13,065 bases of DNA, from contig JAEZNC010000239.1 in assembly GCA_023441905.1 (NCBI GenBank), positions 1-13,065 of the forward strand, in the 5' to 3' direction. The position numbers were made by a program, and so were the translations under genes. The DNA comes from Bacillota bacterium. Lineage in GTDB: Bacteria > Bacillota > Clostridia > Christensenellales > SZUA-584. Within the stretch, counting starts at the first letter, position 1, and each line of letters starts with the position of its first letter. The notes beneath the pieces are model-generated. The model made no database searches, was not told the origin of the DNA, and saw nothing but the letters and a program-made list of their open reading frames with translations. This document shows positions 6,279 through 13,065 of the stretch, one piece after another.

Positions 6279-8003
6279 TTATATCCCGATCGGGCCCACG
6301 AATTCATCCGCCTTCTCCGTGAGCGCAGCGATTTGAGACTGGCTGTCCTTAGCACTTTTGCCTTTGACACCAAAATAAATCTTGAGCTTCGGCTCCGTTC
6401 CCGACGGGCGCACTGCGAGCCACGCATCATTATCCAGCTCATACCTCAGCACATTCGATTTGGGCAGCGTGATTGTCTCCTCACCCGCCGCGCTTGTGCG
6501 AACCGACAGCTTGTAATCCTCTTTGGCTGCAATATTCCGGCCGAATATCTCGTTGGAGCCGCTGGCGCGCAGTGTGTCCATCAATGCGCTGATTTTCATC
6601 ATACCGTCCTTACCGGGGAGAGTGTAACTTTTAAGCCCCTCCTGATAATAGCCGTATGTCTGAAATAATCCATCCAGCGTTTCCGTCATTGTGCAGCCGC
6701 TGCTCTTGCAGAACGCGGCCGCTTCGCATGTCAGCAGCGCGGCTATCACCGCATCTTTATCGCGTACGAACGTGCCCGCGAGATAGCCATAGCTCTCTTC
6801 AAACCCGAAAATAAAGTCGCCGTCTCCCGATGCCTGCATGTCTTTTATTTTTTCACCGATATATTTGAAGCCGGTGAGCACGTTGAAAGCCTTGACTCCG
6901 CTGCTCATGGCCATCGCATCCGCCATTTTTGTCGACACGATGGTTTTTACTATATAGTCCGTTGGTTTCAGTTTGCCCTGTGCTTTTCTGGAACGCAGGC
7001 AGTTATCCAGCAGCAAACAGCCAAGCTGGTTGCCGTTCATAAACGCATAATCTCCCGTTTCGGTGCGAACGGCGATGCCCAAACGGTCGCTGTCGGGGTC
7101 CGTCGCGATCACCACATCCGCCTCCTGTTGTTTTGCGATGCCGATTGCAAGCGCCAAAGCATCGTGATCCTCAGGATTCGGGCTCTTCACGGTGCTGAAT
7201 TCCGTATCGGGATGCATCTGCTGCTCAACAACAGTGACACCGGAAAATCCCGCCTTTTCCAGCACGCGCGTGACCGGCACCAATCCTGTTCCGTGGAGCG
7301 GCGAATACACGACCTTGAGCGCCTTCTTGGCTTCGAGCGTCACATCACCCGAGAGCTTGAGGACGTTATCCACATAAACGTCCAGAACATCATTGCTGAT
7401 AAGACGGATGAGGCCGTCGGCCAGCGCTTGATTAAAATCGATTGTCTTTATACTGCTGATGGGTTCAATTTTTTGAATGAGGCCCGATATTTCGCCCGCA
7501 AGCGCGTCCGTGATCTGCCCGCCGTCGCTGCCGTACACTTTATACCCGTTGTATTCCTTGGGATTATGGCTGGCTGTCAGCACGATGCCCGCCGAGCAGC
7601 GCAAATGCCTCACTGTGAAAGACAGCACGGGCGTCGGCATCAGCGTTTCGTATAAATACGCGGTGATGCCATTGGCCGCAAAAACGCAGGCCGCTTCCGC
7701 CGCAAACTCTTTGGACATGCGCCGCGAGTCATAAGCGATGGCAATACCGGCCACCCCCGCGTCAAAGGCTGCGCCGTTCACATAGTCTGCAACGCCCTGT
7801 GACGCTTTTCTCACCGTATAGATGTTCATACGGTTCGTCCCAGCGCCCACCACGCCTCTTAAGCCGCCGGTACCAAAATCAAGGTTCTTATAGAACCTGT
7901 CTTCAATCTCTTTATTGTCCGCGAGCGATAACAATTCGCGTCTTGTCTGCTCGTCGAAGTATCTGTCATCACACCAGTAGCGATATGTTTCAATGTAACC
8001 CAT
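6279..8003 (-). CDS. manB: Phosphoglucomutase/phosphomannomutase
   Basis: This 574-residue alpha-D-phosphohexomutase interconverts hexose 6- and 1-phosphates. All four active-site segments are present: the phosphoserine loop TASHNP (143-148, Ser145), the metal loop DPDSDR (302-307), the sugar-specificity loop GFEESYGY (400-407) and the phosphate-binding RPSGTEPK (532-539). The N-terminal extension with GTGGLRG (44-50) and the total length place it with long PgcA/PMM-type enzymes that often act on both glucose and mannose phosphates. In this operon after manC its expected product is mannose 1-phosphate, but it could also supply glucose 1-phosphate for rfbF. The name pgcA would be equally reasonable. 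Sixty bases separate it from manC; the ribosome site (GGGA, about ten bases away) is weak. Confidence 0.93.
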   Translation of the reverse strand: MGYIETYRYWCDDRYFDEQTRRELLSLADNKEIEDRFYKNLDFGTGGLRGVVGAGTNRMNIYTVRKASQGVADYVNGAAFDAGVAGIAIAYDSRRMSKEFAAEAACVFAANGITAYLYETLMPTPVLSFTVRHLRCSAGIVLTASHNPKEYNGYKVYGSDGGQITDALAGEISGLIQKIEPISSIKTIDFNQALADGLIRLISNDVLDVYVDNVLKLSGDVTLEAKKALKVVYSPLHGTGLVPVTRVLEKAGFSGVTVVEQQMHPDTEFSTVKSPNPEDHDALALAIGIAKQQEADVVIATDPDSDRLGIAVRTETGDYAFMNGNQLGCLLLDNCLRSRKAQGKLKPTDYIVKTIVSTKMADAMAMSSGVKAFNVLTGFKYIGEKIKDMQASGDGDFIFGFEESYGYLAGTFVRDKDAVIAALLTCEAAAFCKSSGCTMTETLDGLFQTYGYYQEGLKSYTLPGKDGMMKISALMDTLRASGSNEIFGRNIAAKEDYKLSVRTSAAGEETITLPKSNVLRYELDNDAWLAVRPSGTEPKLKIYFGVKGKSAKDSQSQIAALTEKADEFVGPIGI

Positions 8004-8063
8004 ATTATCATGTCCCGCTTTCAGCCGTTTTTAGCCAACCGAACAAATTCAGCAATCCGCCGT

Positions 8064-9443
8064 TTATTCTCTGTCGAAATCATCCTCGAACCGGATGATA
8101 TCGTCTTCTTCCAGATAAGAGCCGATCTGCACTTCTATCACTTCCAGCAGCAGTCGGCCCGGGTTCTCCAGCCTGTGTTTGCCGCCGATGGGAATATAGA
8201 TGCTCTGACCGCTTACCAGCAGATTGTCTTTATCGTCAATCACCACATTGGCTGTGCCGCACACAACAATCCAGTGCTCGCTCCTGTGATAGTGCATCTG
8301 ATAGCTCAGACGCTTTCCGGGCTGTACGGTGATTCTCTTGATCTTGTAAAACAACCCCTCTTCCAGTATCGTATAGGAGCCCCAAGGGCGGTACGCCGTG
8401 ACGTGAAACTCAGCTCTCGGATCGTTTTTTGCCTTGAGTTGATCAACAATCTCTTTTACCTTAGGCGCTTCATCCTTCTTGCAAATCAGCAGGGCATCCT
8501 TTTGGTCGACAATAACGAGGTCTTCCACGCCAACAAGCCCGATAGCCTTATCGGCATCCGAATAAACCACATTATCCTTGGATTCGATCAATATCTCGCT
8601 GCCGAAGGTGATATTCCCGTTTTCGTCCTTTTTGGAATTGTAGTTGTCATAAAAGGCCGCAAAACCGCCCATATCGTTCCAGTCAATCGAAAACGGCAGC
8701 ACCGCCACACGGTTCGACTTCTCCATAATGCCATAGTCGATTGAAATCGGGTCGATCCTGTCAAAGCACTCAACGATATCATTCGTCTGTTCAAACGCCT
8801 CGTAAACCTGCGGACAATATGCAATGAGCTCTTCTGTAAACAGCTCCGTATTAAAAAGGAACATACCGCTGTTCCACAGATATCCCTGATCCACATATTG
8901 CATGGCAGTATCCATATCAGGCTTTTCCCGAAAGCTCGCCGCCTTATAACCGAATTGGAGCGATTCGCCCGGCTGGATATAGCCGTAGCCTGTTTCGGGC
9001 GATGTCGGCTTAATGCCGAATGTCACGATATACTCGTCGGCCAGTTTCTGGCACTTGCGTATTGTCGCGACGAACTCCTGCGAACCGTTGATAATATGAT
9101 CGGAAGGGAACACCGCGACTCTGTCGCTGCCCTTTTTTCTCATTTCGTTAACAGCATAATAAATCGCGGGCAAGGTATTTCTCGCCTGCGGTTCCAGTAG
9201 TATGTTATTCTCGTTCGGCTCAACGCCGAGCTCGCTGATCTGTCCGGAAATCAGGAATTTATAGTCTTTATTCGTCACGATATAGATATCGTCAACACCG
9301 CCCAGCATCAAGGCCCTTTGATATGTCAGCTGAAACATGGAATATTCCAAGCCCTTGAGTTTGACAAACTGTTTCGGATAAAACGTGCGGCTTAAAGGCC
9401 AAAGCCGCGAACCGATACCACCCGCTAAAATAATCGTCTTCAT
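8064..9443 (-). CDS. manC: Mannose-1-phosphate guanylyltransferase / mannose-6-phosphate isomerase
   Basis: This 459-residue bifunctional enzyme makes mannose 6-phosphate from fructose 6-phosphate and GDP-mannose from mannose 1-phosphate and GTP. The N-terminal pyrophosphorylase signature GGIGSRLWPLSRTFYPKQF is at residues 8-26; FPSDHII, ETGYGYIQ, FREKPD, WNSGMFLF and PFSIDWNDMGGF follow in the usual order. The C-terminal cupin carries YQMHYHRSEHWIVVCGTA with the His and Glu residues expected for the metal-dependent type II isomerase, so no separate manA is needed. The length fits the AlgA/ManC bifunctional class. The start is certain: GGGAGGAA lies just upstream, in the 11-base gap after rmd. 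Together with the mutase it provides the GDP-mannose for gmd. Confidence 0.96.
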   Translation of the reverse strand: MKTIILAGGIGSRLWPLSRTFYPKQFVKLKGLEYSMFQLTYQRALMLGGVDDIYIVTNKDYKFLISGQISELGVEPNENNILLEPQARNTLPAIYYAVNEMRKKGSDRVAVFPSDHIINGSQEFVATIRKCQKLADEYIVTFGIKPTSPETGYGYIQPGESLQFGYKAASFREKPDMDTAMQYVDQGYLWNSGMFLFNTELFTEELIAYCPQVYEAFEQTNDIVECFDRIDPISIDYGIMEKSNRVAVLPFSIDWNDMGGFAAFYDNYNSKKDENGNITFGSEILIESKDNVVYSDADKAIGLVGVEDLVIVDQKDALLICKKDEAPKVKEIVDQLKAKNDPRAEFHVTAYRPWGSYTILEEGLFYKIKRITVQPGKRLSYQMHYHRSEHWIVVCGTANVVIDDKDNLLVSGQSIYIPIGGKHRLENPGRLLLEVIEVQIGSYLEEDDIIRFEDDFDRE

Positions 9444-9454
9444 ATTTCCTCCCG

Positions 9455-10402
9455 TTATTGGTTATTGCCGCTTATCACTTGCACGCGCCAATAATCCAAA
9501 ACCTCCTGAAGTGTTTGTTCTAATTGATATTCCGGGGCATAGCCCACATCGTTTTTGATCTTGGTGCAGTCGCCGTAAATCATCGGCGCGTCAGACGGAC
9601 GCATCTTAGCCGGATCCTCGTAAACGTTGATATCCTTTTTTGAGTACGACAGCATCAGCTTTAATATATCTGCTATTTTTCTGTGCTTGCCCGACCCGAT
9701 GTTGTAAATTTCCCCGCAACGCCCCTTTTCCATCAGCAGATAATACCCGCGCACAATGTCGCGCACGTCGCTGAAATCCCGCGAGACGGATAGATTCCCC
9801 ACCTCTAGACGATCCAGCAACCCCTGTTCAATCTTGGCGATACGGCTCGCAAAATCGGGAATCACAAAACCCGTTCTTTGCCCCGGGCCGATATGGTTAA
9901 ACGCTCTGACCAGCACGATGTTTAAATCGAAATGTTTGATATAGAAGCGCGCAGACTGCTCCTGTAAGGCTTTGCTGAGCGCATACGGGCTCTGCGGGTT
10001 GATCGGCATATCTTCCTTCAGCGGGCACATTTCGGGCGCGACGGTGCCGTATTGATCGGCGGAGCCAATAATCAGCATTTTGGCTTTTGGTGCCGCTTTT
10101 CGCACCGCGTCCATCATGTTAACCGTGCCCGTCACATTCACACGAAACGTGAGCGCAGGCTGCGTCCAAGACAGCCCCACATTCGACTGCCCGGCCAAAT
10201 GGTAAATAAAATCGGGCTTTATGCTGTCGACCACATCATATGCGCTTTTCTCGTCAAGCAAATCAGCGCGAAGGAAATGTGAGTCTCCGTTCGCGCTTTT
10301 TTCAACGATGTCGGTACCATAAACTTCTATGTTCTTTTCCTTTAAGGCAGCGGTCAGGTATTCGCCCACAAAACCGTTTACACCGGTAATCAGAGCTTTC
10401 AT
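9455..10402 (-). CDS. rmd: GDP-4-keto-6-deoxy-D-mannose reductase (GDP-D-rhamnose forming)
   Basis: This 315-residue extended SDR enzyme reduces the 4-keto group of the Gmd product, giving GDP-D-rhamnose. Motifs are TGVNGFVG (6-13), HLAGQSNVGLSWTQP (68-82), GSADQYG (113-119), the catalytic Y140-ALS-K144, and R-AFNHIGPGQR-GFV (166-180). The C-terminal RPSDAPMIYGDCTKI and QTLQEVLDYWR follow the Rmd pattern. The FNHIGPGQ block and the absence of a GDP-fucose synthase pattern favour Rmd over WcaG, which would give GDP-L-fucose; a GDP-6-deoxy-D-talose reductase is not excluded by eye. It starts three bases after the gmd stop, so the two are surely cotranscribed, with a weak AAAGA site inside the end of gmd. 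Confidence 0.88.
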   Translation of the reverse strand: MKALITGVNGFVGEYLTAALKEKNIEVYGTDIVEKSANGDSHFLRADLLDEKSAYDVVDSIKPDFIYHLAGQSNVGLSWTQPALTFRVNVTGTVNMMDAVRKAAPKAKMLIIGSADQYGTVAPEMCPLKEDMPINPQSPYALSKALQEQSARFYIKHFDLNIVLVRAFNHIGPGQRTGFVIPDFASRIAKIEQGLLDRLEVGNLSVSRDFSDVRDIVRGYYLLMEKGRCGEIYNIGSGKHRKIADILKLMLSYSKKDINVYEDPAKMRPSDAPMIYGDCTKIKNDVGYAPEYQLEQTLQEVLDYWRVQVISGNNQ

Positions 10403-10405
10403 TCT

Positions 10406-11416
10406 TTATAATCCCAATAGCTTCGCGTCGTTGCGCACCATTCTCGTCACAAGGTCTTCAAAGCTGTTTTCGCGTTTCCAGCCAAGCTGCGTTTCCGCTT
10501 TGGTGGGATCCCCGATAAGCAGTTCCACCTCGGCCGGACGGAAGAACTTCGGATTGACCTTGACGACGGTTTTACCCGACGCTTTGTCAATTGCCTTTTC
10601 GTTGACATCCTCGCCCTGCCACTCAAGGTCCATACCCATCGCTTTGAACGCCACTGTGGCAAACTCTCTGACGGTTCTGGTTTCGCCTGTCGCCACCACA
10701 TAGTCGTCGGCCTTGTCCTGCTGGAGCATGAGCCACATCGCCTTCACGTAATCCTCGGCATGCCCCCAGTCTCTCTTGGCGTTCATGTTGCCAAGTTCCA
10801 CACATTCCTGCAGGCCGACTTTGATGCGCGCCGCGCTCGACGTGATCTTTCTTGTCACAAATTCTTTGCCGCGACGCTCGGATTCGTGATTGAACAATAT
10901 GCCTGAGCACGCGTATATATCAAAGCTTTCACGATAATTCACAGTAATCCAGTGGCCATAAAGCTTCGCAACGCCATACGGGCTTCTCGGATAAAACGGC
11001 GTCGTTTCCTTCTGGGGTATCTCCTGAACAAGCCCGAACATCTCGCTTGTGGAAGCCTGATAGAACCGTGCGTCCGGCTTCGCAATCCGTATGGCTTCGA
11101 GCATGTAAAGCGCGCCAAGGCCGTCGGTCTGCGCCGTCAGATCCGGCTGTTCCCAAGATGTTTGCACAAAAGACTGCGCCGCAAGGTTATACACTTCGTC
11201 CGGCTGAGCGATTTTCACCGCGTTCACGAGCGATGAGAGATCTGTCATATCGGCATAAATCAGCTCAATCTTGTCCATCAAATGCTCGGCATTGCCATAA
11301 TCAAGTCGGCTTGTCCGGCGTTTAATTCCGTAAACCCGATACCCCTTGCTGAGCAGCAGCTCCGCCAAATATGAACCATCTTGACCGGTAATACCAGTAA
11401 TCAGCGCTTTCTTCAT
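10406..11416 (-). CDS. gmd: GDP-mannose 4,6-dehydratase
   Basis: This 336-residue SDR enzyme converts GDP-D-mannose to GDP-4-keto-6-deoxy-D-mannose with NADP. Visible are the cofactor motif TGITGQDGSYLAELLL (7-22), YGIKRRTS, NLAAQSFVQTSWEQP, catalytic T123 and E125 in STSEMFG, Y147-GVA-K151, and the substrate-binding NHESERRG (176-183). FFRPAEVELLIGDPTKA and LGWK near the end complete a near-textbook Gmd. I place the start at 11416, seven codons inside the longest frame, because GGAGGA (11420-11425) directly precedes it, while the ATG at 11437 has no ribosome site and lies only a few bases after the predicted transcription start. It heads the gmd-rmd-manC-manB operon. Confidence 0.96.
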   Translation of the reverse strand: MKKALITGITGQDGSYLAELLLSKGYRVYGIKRRTSRLDYGNAEHLMDKIELIYADMTDLSSLVNAVKIAQPDEVYNLAAQSFVQTSWEQPDLTAQTDGLGALYMLEAIRIAKPDARFYQASTSEMFGLVQEIPQKETTPFYPRSPYGVAKLYGHWITVNYRESFDIYACSGILFNHESERRGKEFVTRKITSSAARIKVGLQECVELGNMNAKRDWGHAEDYVKAMWLMLQQDKADDYVVATGETRTVREFATVAFKAMGMDLEWQGEDVNEKAIDKASGKTVVKVNPKFFRPAEVELLIGDPTKAETQLGWKRENSFEDLVTRMVRNDAKLLGL

Positions 11417-11449
11417 GTGTCCTCCATGTCTATTCATTATTCAAACATA

Positions 11450-11478
11450 AGTATAAAATTGATTACTATATCTTGCAA
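11450..11478 (-). promoter_or_regulatory. Candidate sigma-A type promoter for gmd-rmd-manC-manB
   Basis: On the minus strand TTGCAA (11473-11478, four of six) is followed after 17 bases by TATACT (11450-11455, five of six), with AT-rich sequence upstream. The predicted start near 11443 leaves a leader of about 27 bases with the GGAGGA site. The 89-base gap after the GT2 gene shows no terminator hairpin, so transcription may also continue from upstream. Confidence 0.52.
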
Positions 11479-11505
11479 GTACCATTTTCATAAATTCAAT
11501 AGCAA

Positions 11506-12510
11506 TCACACGCTCTTACGAAGTACCGCGAGGAAATCGTTGATGATTCCCTGCGGGCCTCTGAGCCGCAGATAGTCTCTCGGATGCACAAGCAGCTTCA
11601 GCCAACACCTGAGTCTTTTTGTATCCATCGCCTTAAACCGGCCCTTTGCCAATCGATAAAACTGCCTCAACGCCTTTTGCTGCCCTATATTGAGCCCGGC
11701 TGCCCATATGGCATTCATATAGGCCTCGGCTCTCTGCGCTTCCTGCTCCGCGAGCGCGATTCTCTTGTCCGCTGCATTCCCTGCCAGTCTCTCTGTCAGC
11801 TTCAAATCAGCCATGCCGAGCGTATTGCCGCCATGGATGCGGTAGCCCGTCAGCGCCTCATTGTAAAAATACAAGCCGCCCAGCACCGCGCCGAATATAT
11901 TGATCTCCCAGTCGTGCGGGCACAGGCCGGTATGATGCTGAAGATAGAAGTCTTTGACTTCTTCGGTAAACCCAAGCGTACATCCCGGCGATATATTGCG
12001 CCAAAGAATTTTATCAAGCTCAAAGGGTGCCAAATCCTTCGGCTTGAGTTTTCGCGTAATGAGATTGTTGTTCGACCGACCGATCCGCGGCCTTGTGTAA
12101 ACCGGTTCCCCATACTCATCGATTTTCTGAAAACCGGAATTAATCACTTTGACAAGCGCGTTTTCCTGAAGCTTTCTGACCATGACCGCGATTTTGTCGC
12201 AAAACCATATATCATCCTGATCGCAAAGAAAAATAATGCTGCCTGTTGTTTTGCTTATGGCGCGGTAGAAATTTTCGATAAATCCAAGATTATGCGTATT
12301 GACGCTCACATGCCAATTGGATAATTGATTTTGTTCGATAAAATCTTGAATGATAACCGCTGTCTGGTCGGTCGAGCCGTCATCACAGATGATGACTTCA
12401 TCGGGCAGATGCGTTTGAGACAGAATAGACCCAAGCTGTTGACGAATATACTTTTCACCGTTATAGGTTGTCATCGCTACCGAAACTCTTATGGGCCTAT
12501 TCTTATCCAA
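11506..12510 (-). CDS. Family 2 glycosyltransferase, rhamnosyltransferase-like, TTG start
   Basis: This 334-residue GT-A glycosyltransferase probably adds a sugar to the cytoplasmic lipid-linked glycan. The N-terminal domain has SVAMTTYNGEKYI (10-22), the nucleotide-binding CDDGSTD (42-48), NLGFIENF (74-81) and the metal-binding DQDD (97-100). HDW (199-201) is where such enzymes place their catalytic base region, and GYRIHGGNTLG follows. The pattern resembles polysaccharide rhamnosyltransferases of the RfbF/WbbL type, so D-rhamnose from the adjacent operon is a plausible donor, by inference. The start is TTG (12508-12510) with GGAG (12519-12522) eight bases upstream; the first internal ATG (residue 13) would remove the first beta strand. 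Only 33 bases separate it from the YerB-like gene, suggesting cotranscription. Confidence 0.9.
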   Translation of the reverse strand: MDKNRPIRVSVAMTTYNGEKYIRQQLGSILSQTHLPDEVIICDDGSTDQTAVIIQDFIEQNQLSNWHVSVNTHNLGFIENFYRAISKTTGSIIFLCDQDDIWFCDKIAVMVRKLQENALVKVINSGFQKIDEYGEPVYTRPRIGRSNNNLITRKLKPKDLAPFELDKILWRNISPGCTLGFTEEVKDFYLQHHTGLCPHDWEINIFGAVLGGLYFYNEALTGYRIHGGNTLGMADLKLTERLAGNAADKRIALAEQEAQRAEAYMNAIWAAGLNIGQQKALRQFYRLAKGRFKAMDTKRLRCWLKLLVHPRDYLRLRGPQGIINDFLAVLRKSV

Positions 12511-12543
12511 AGCAATATCTCCGTTTGATTAAGTCTGAGGGAA

Positions 12544-13065
12544 TCAGCCTTCTGTGTCGAAGTGAATCCAGGTGTTGCCCGGGTGCAGCACAATGGGCGC
12601 TCCCTTGTCGTCGCAGTACACGGTCTGGCTCGCCGGCGACTCCTTGCTCCAGGTTCCTTTCACCAGCTTGCCGCCGATGTAGAAATCCGCGTTTCCGCTG
12701 CCTGTCATTTTCCAAACCTTATAAACATCAATCTGTTCATATGTCGAATACTGAACGATGATATTTTTCACAGTCACCTGTTTGTCCGTCTCTTTGGATT
12801 TGAATTCCTTTCCTTTCATAAACCGAAGATAAACGTCCTGCGCAGCATCGTAAGTGTATGAGGTGAAATCATCGTATTTCGTCGACATCCCCAGTTTGAT
12901 CTCTGTCACATCCGCGCCGGGATAGGTCGCATTGCTGTCAAACTCCCATTTTAAAGGCGTCGGCGTGTAATCATACATTTTTTGCACTTCAAGCGGGTTG
13001 CCCATCACGTTATGGGGCGCTCCAATGCCCTTCACACGGTAGTAGTAATCGCTCCATTTGCCTTT
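12544..13065 (-). CDS. YerB-like protein (DUF3048), C-terminal part only
   Basis: The open frame runs without interruption to the right window edge, so 173 C-terminal residues are visible and the N-terminus, where YerB-type proteins usually carry a lipoprotein signal, is missing. I recognise the DUF3048 C-terminal domain from SDYYYRV-KGIGAPHN near the left end of the fragment, VKNIIVQYS, TGSGNADFYIGGKLVKGTW and the final GAPIVLHPGNTWIHF. The GTG at 13033-13035 is an internal valine codon, not a start. Members are cell-surface or secreted proteins, best known from Bacillus YerB; their biochemical role is unclear to me. Being upstream of the glycosyltransferase with a 33-base gap, it may be cotranscribed with the glycan genes or mark the edge of the cluster. 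Confidence 0.82.
   Translation of the reverse strand, partial: KGKWSDYYYRVKGIGAPHNVMGNPLEVQKMYDYTPTPLKWEFDSNATYPGADVTEIKLGMSTKYDDFTSYTYDAAQDVYLRFMKGKEFKSKETDKQVTVKNIIVQYSTYEQIDVYKVWKMTGSGNADFYIGGKLVKGTWSKESPASQTVYCDDKGAPIVLHPGNTWIHFDTEG

Noticed and set aside
6285..6294. CCCGATCGGG palindrome at the end of the mutase gene as a terminator
   Set aside because: Only a three-pair stem with a four-base loop can form, the sequence lies before the stop codon, and the T-run is about 20 bases away.
8010..8744. 244-codon plus-strand open frame
   Set aside because: It is antisense to the manC cupin and pyrophosphorylase coding region and shows no protein-family pattern.
11584..12324. 246-codon plus-strand open frame
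   Set aside because: It is antisense to the family 2 glycosyltransferase, whose motifs are clear; its composition looks like a shadow frame.
13033..13035. GTG as start of a 163-residue protein at the right edge
   Set aside because: The frame continues upstream with WSDYYYR, which belongs to the same YerB-like domain, so the codon is internal.
1..13065. A novel defence, CRISPR or mobile system
   Set aside because: No direct-repeat array, nuclease, toxin, integrase or transposase motif is visible; every clear gene but the YerB-like one fits glycan synthesis.

Overview
The window is part of a cell-surface polysaccharide (glycan) biosynthesis locus, probably from a Firmicute of the class Clostridia. 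The taxonomic guess rests on the C-terminal part of a YerB-type (DUF3048) protein at the right edge, on strong Gram-positive-style ribosome binding sites such as GGGAGGAA and GGAGGA, and on a degenerate intergenic repeat of a kind I recall from clostridial genomes. No rRNA, tRNA, CRISPR array or intact transposase is visible. Genus cannot be decided from the sequence.

Layout. All genes but one lie on the minus strand, so transcription mostly runs right to left. From the right: the end of a YerB-like gene (12544-13065, cut by the window), then a family 2 glycosyltransferase starting at TTG (11506-12510). Next, behind a promoter-like site, come four tightly spaced genes: gmd (10406-11416), rmd (9455-10402), a bifunctional manC/PMI (8064-9443) and a phosphohexomutase (6279-8003). 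A second promoter-like site precedes a GT2-GtrA fusion (5114-6175) and a large polytopic membrane protein that looks like a GT-C glycosyltransferase (3496-5097). A gene-free stretch of about 417 bases (3079-3495) separates this end from the only plus-strand gene, a family 4 glycosyltransferase (1792-3078). That gene is divergent from rfbF (773-1549) and rfbG (cut at base 1), the first two steps of CDP-linked 6-deoxysugar synthesis.

How the genes work together. ManB, ManC, Gmd and Rmd form a complete route from mannose/fructose 6-phosphate to GDP-D-rhamnose. RfbF and RfbG convert glucose 1-phosphate to CDP-4-keto-6-deoxyglucose, which genes left of the window would finish. The cytoplasmic glycosyltransferases (11506-12510, 1792-3078) probably build the repeat unit from such donors. 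The GT2-GtrA fusion plus the membrane protein resemble a Gtr-type decoration module: a lipid-linked sugar is made, flipped and transferred to the glycan outside the membrane.

The individual families are known, and I do not see a clearly new biological system. The points most worth checking are the D-rhamnose pathway in a likely Gram-positive, the condensed Gtr-like module with its own promoter and lower GC, the common promoter layout, and the repeat-bearing convergent region at 3060-3513.
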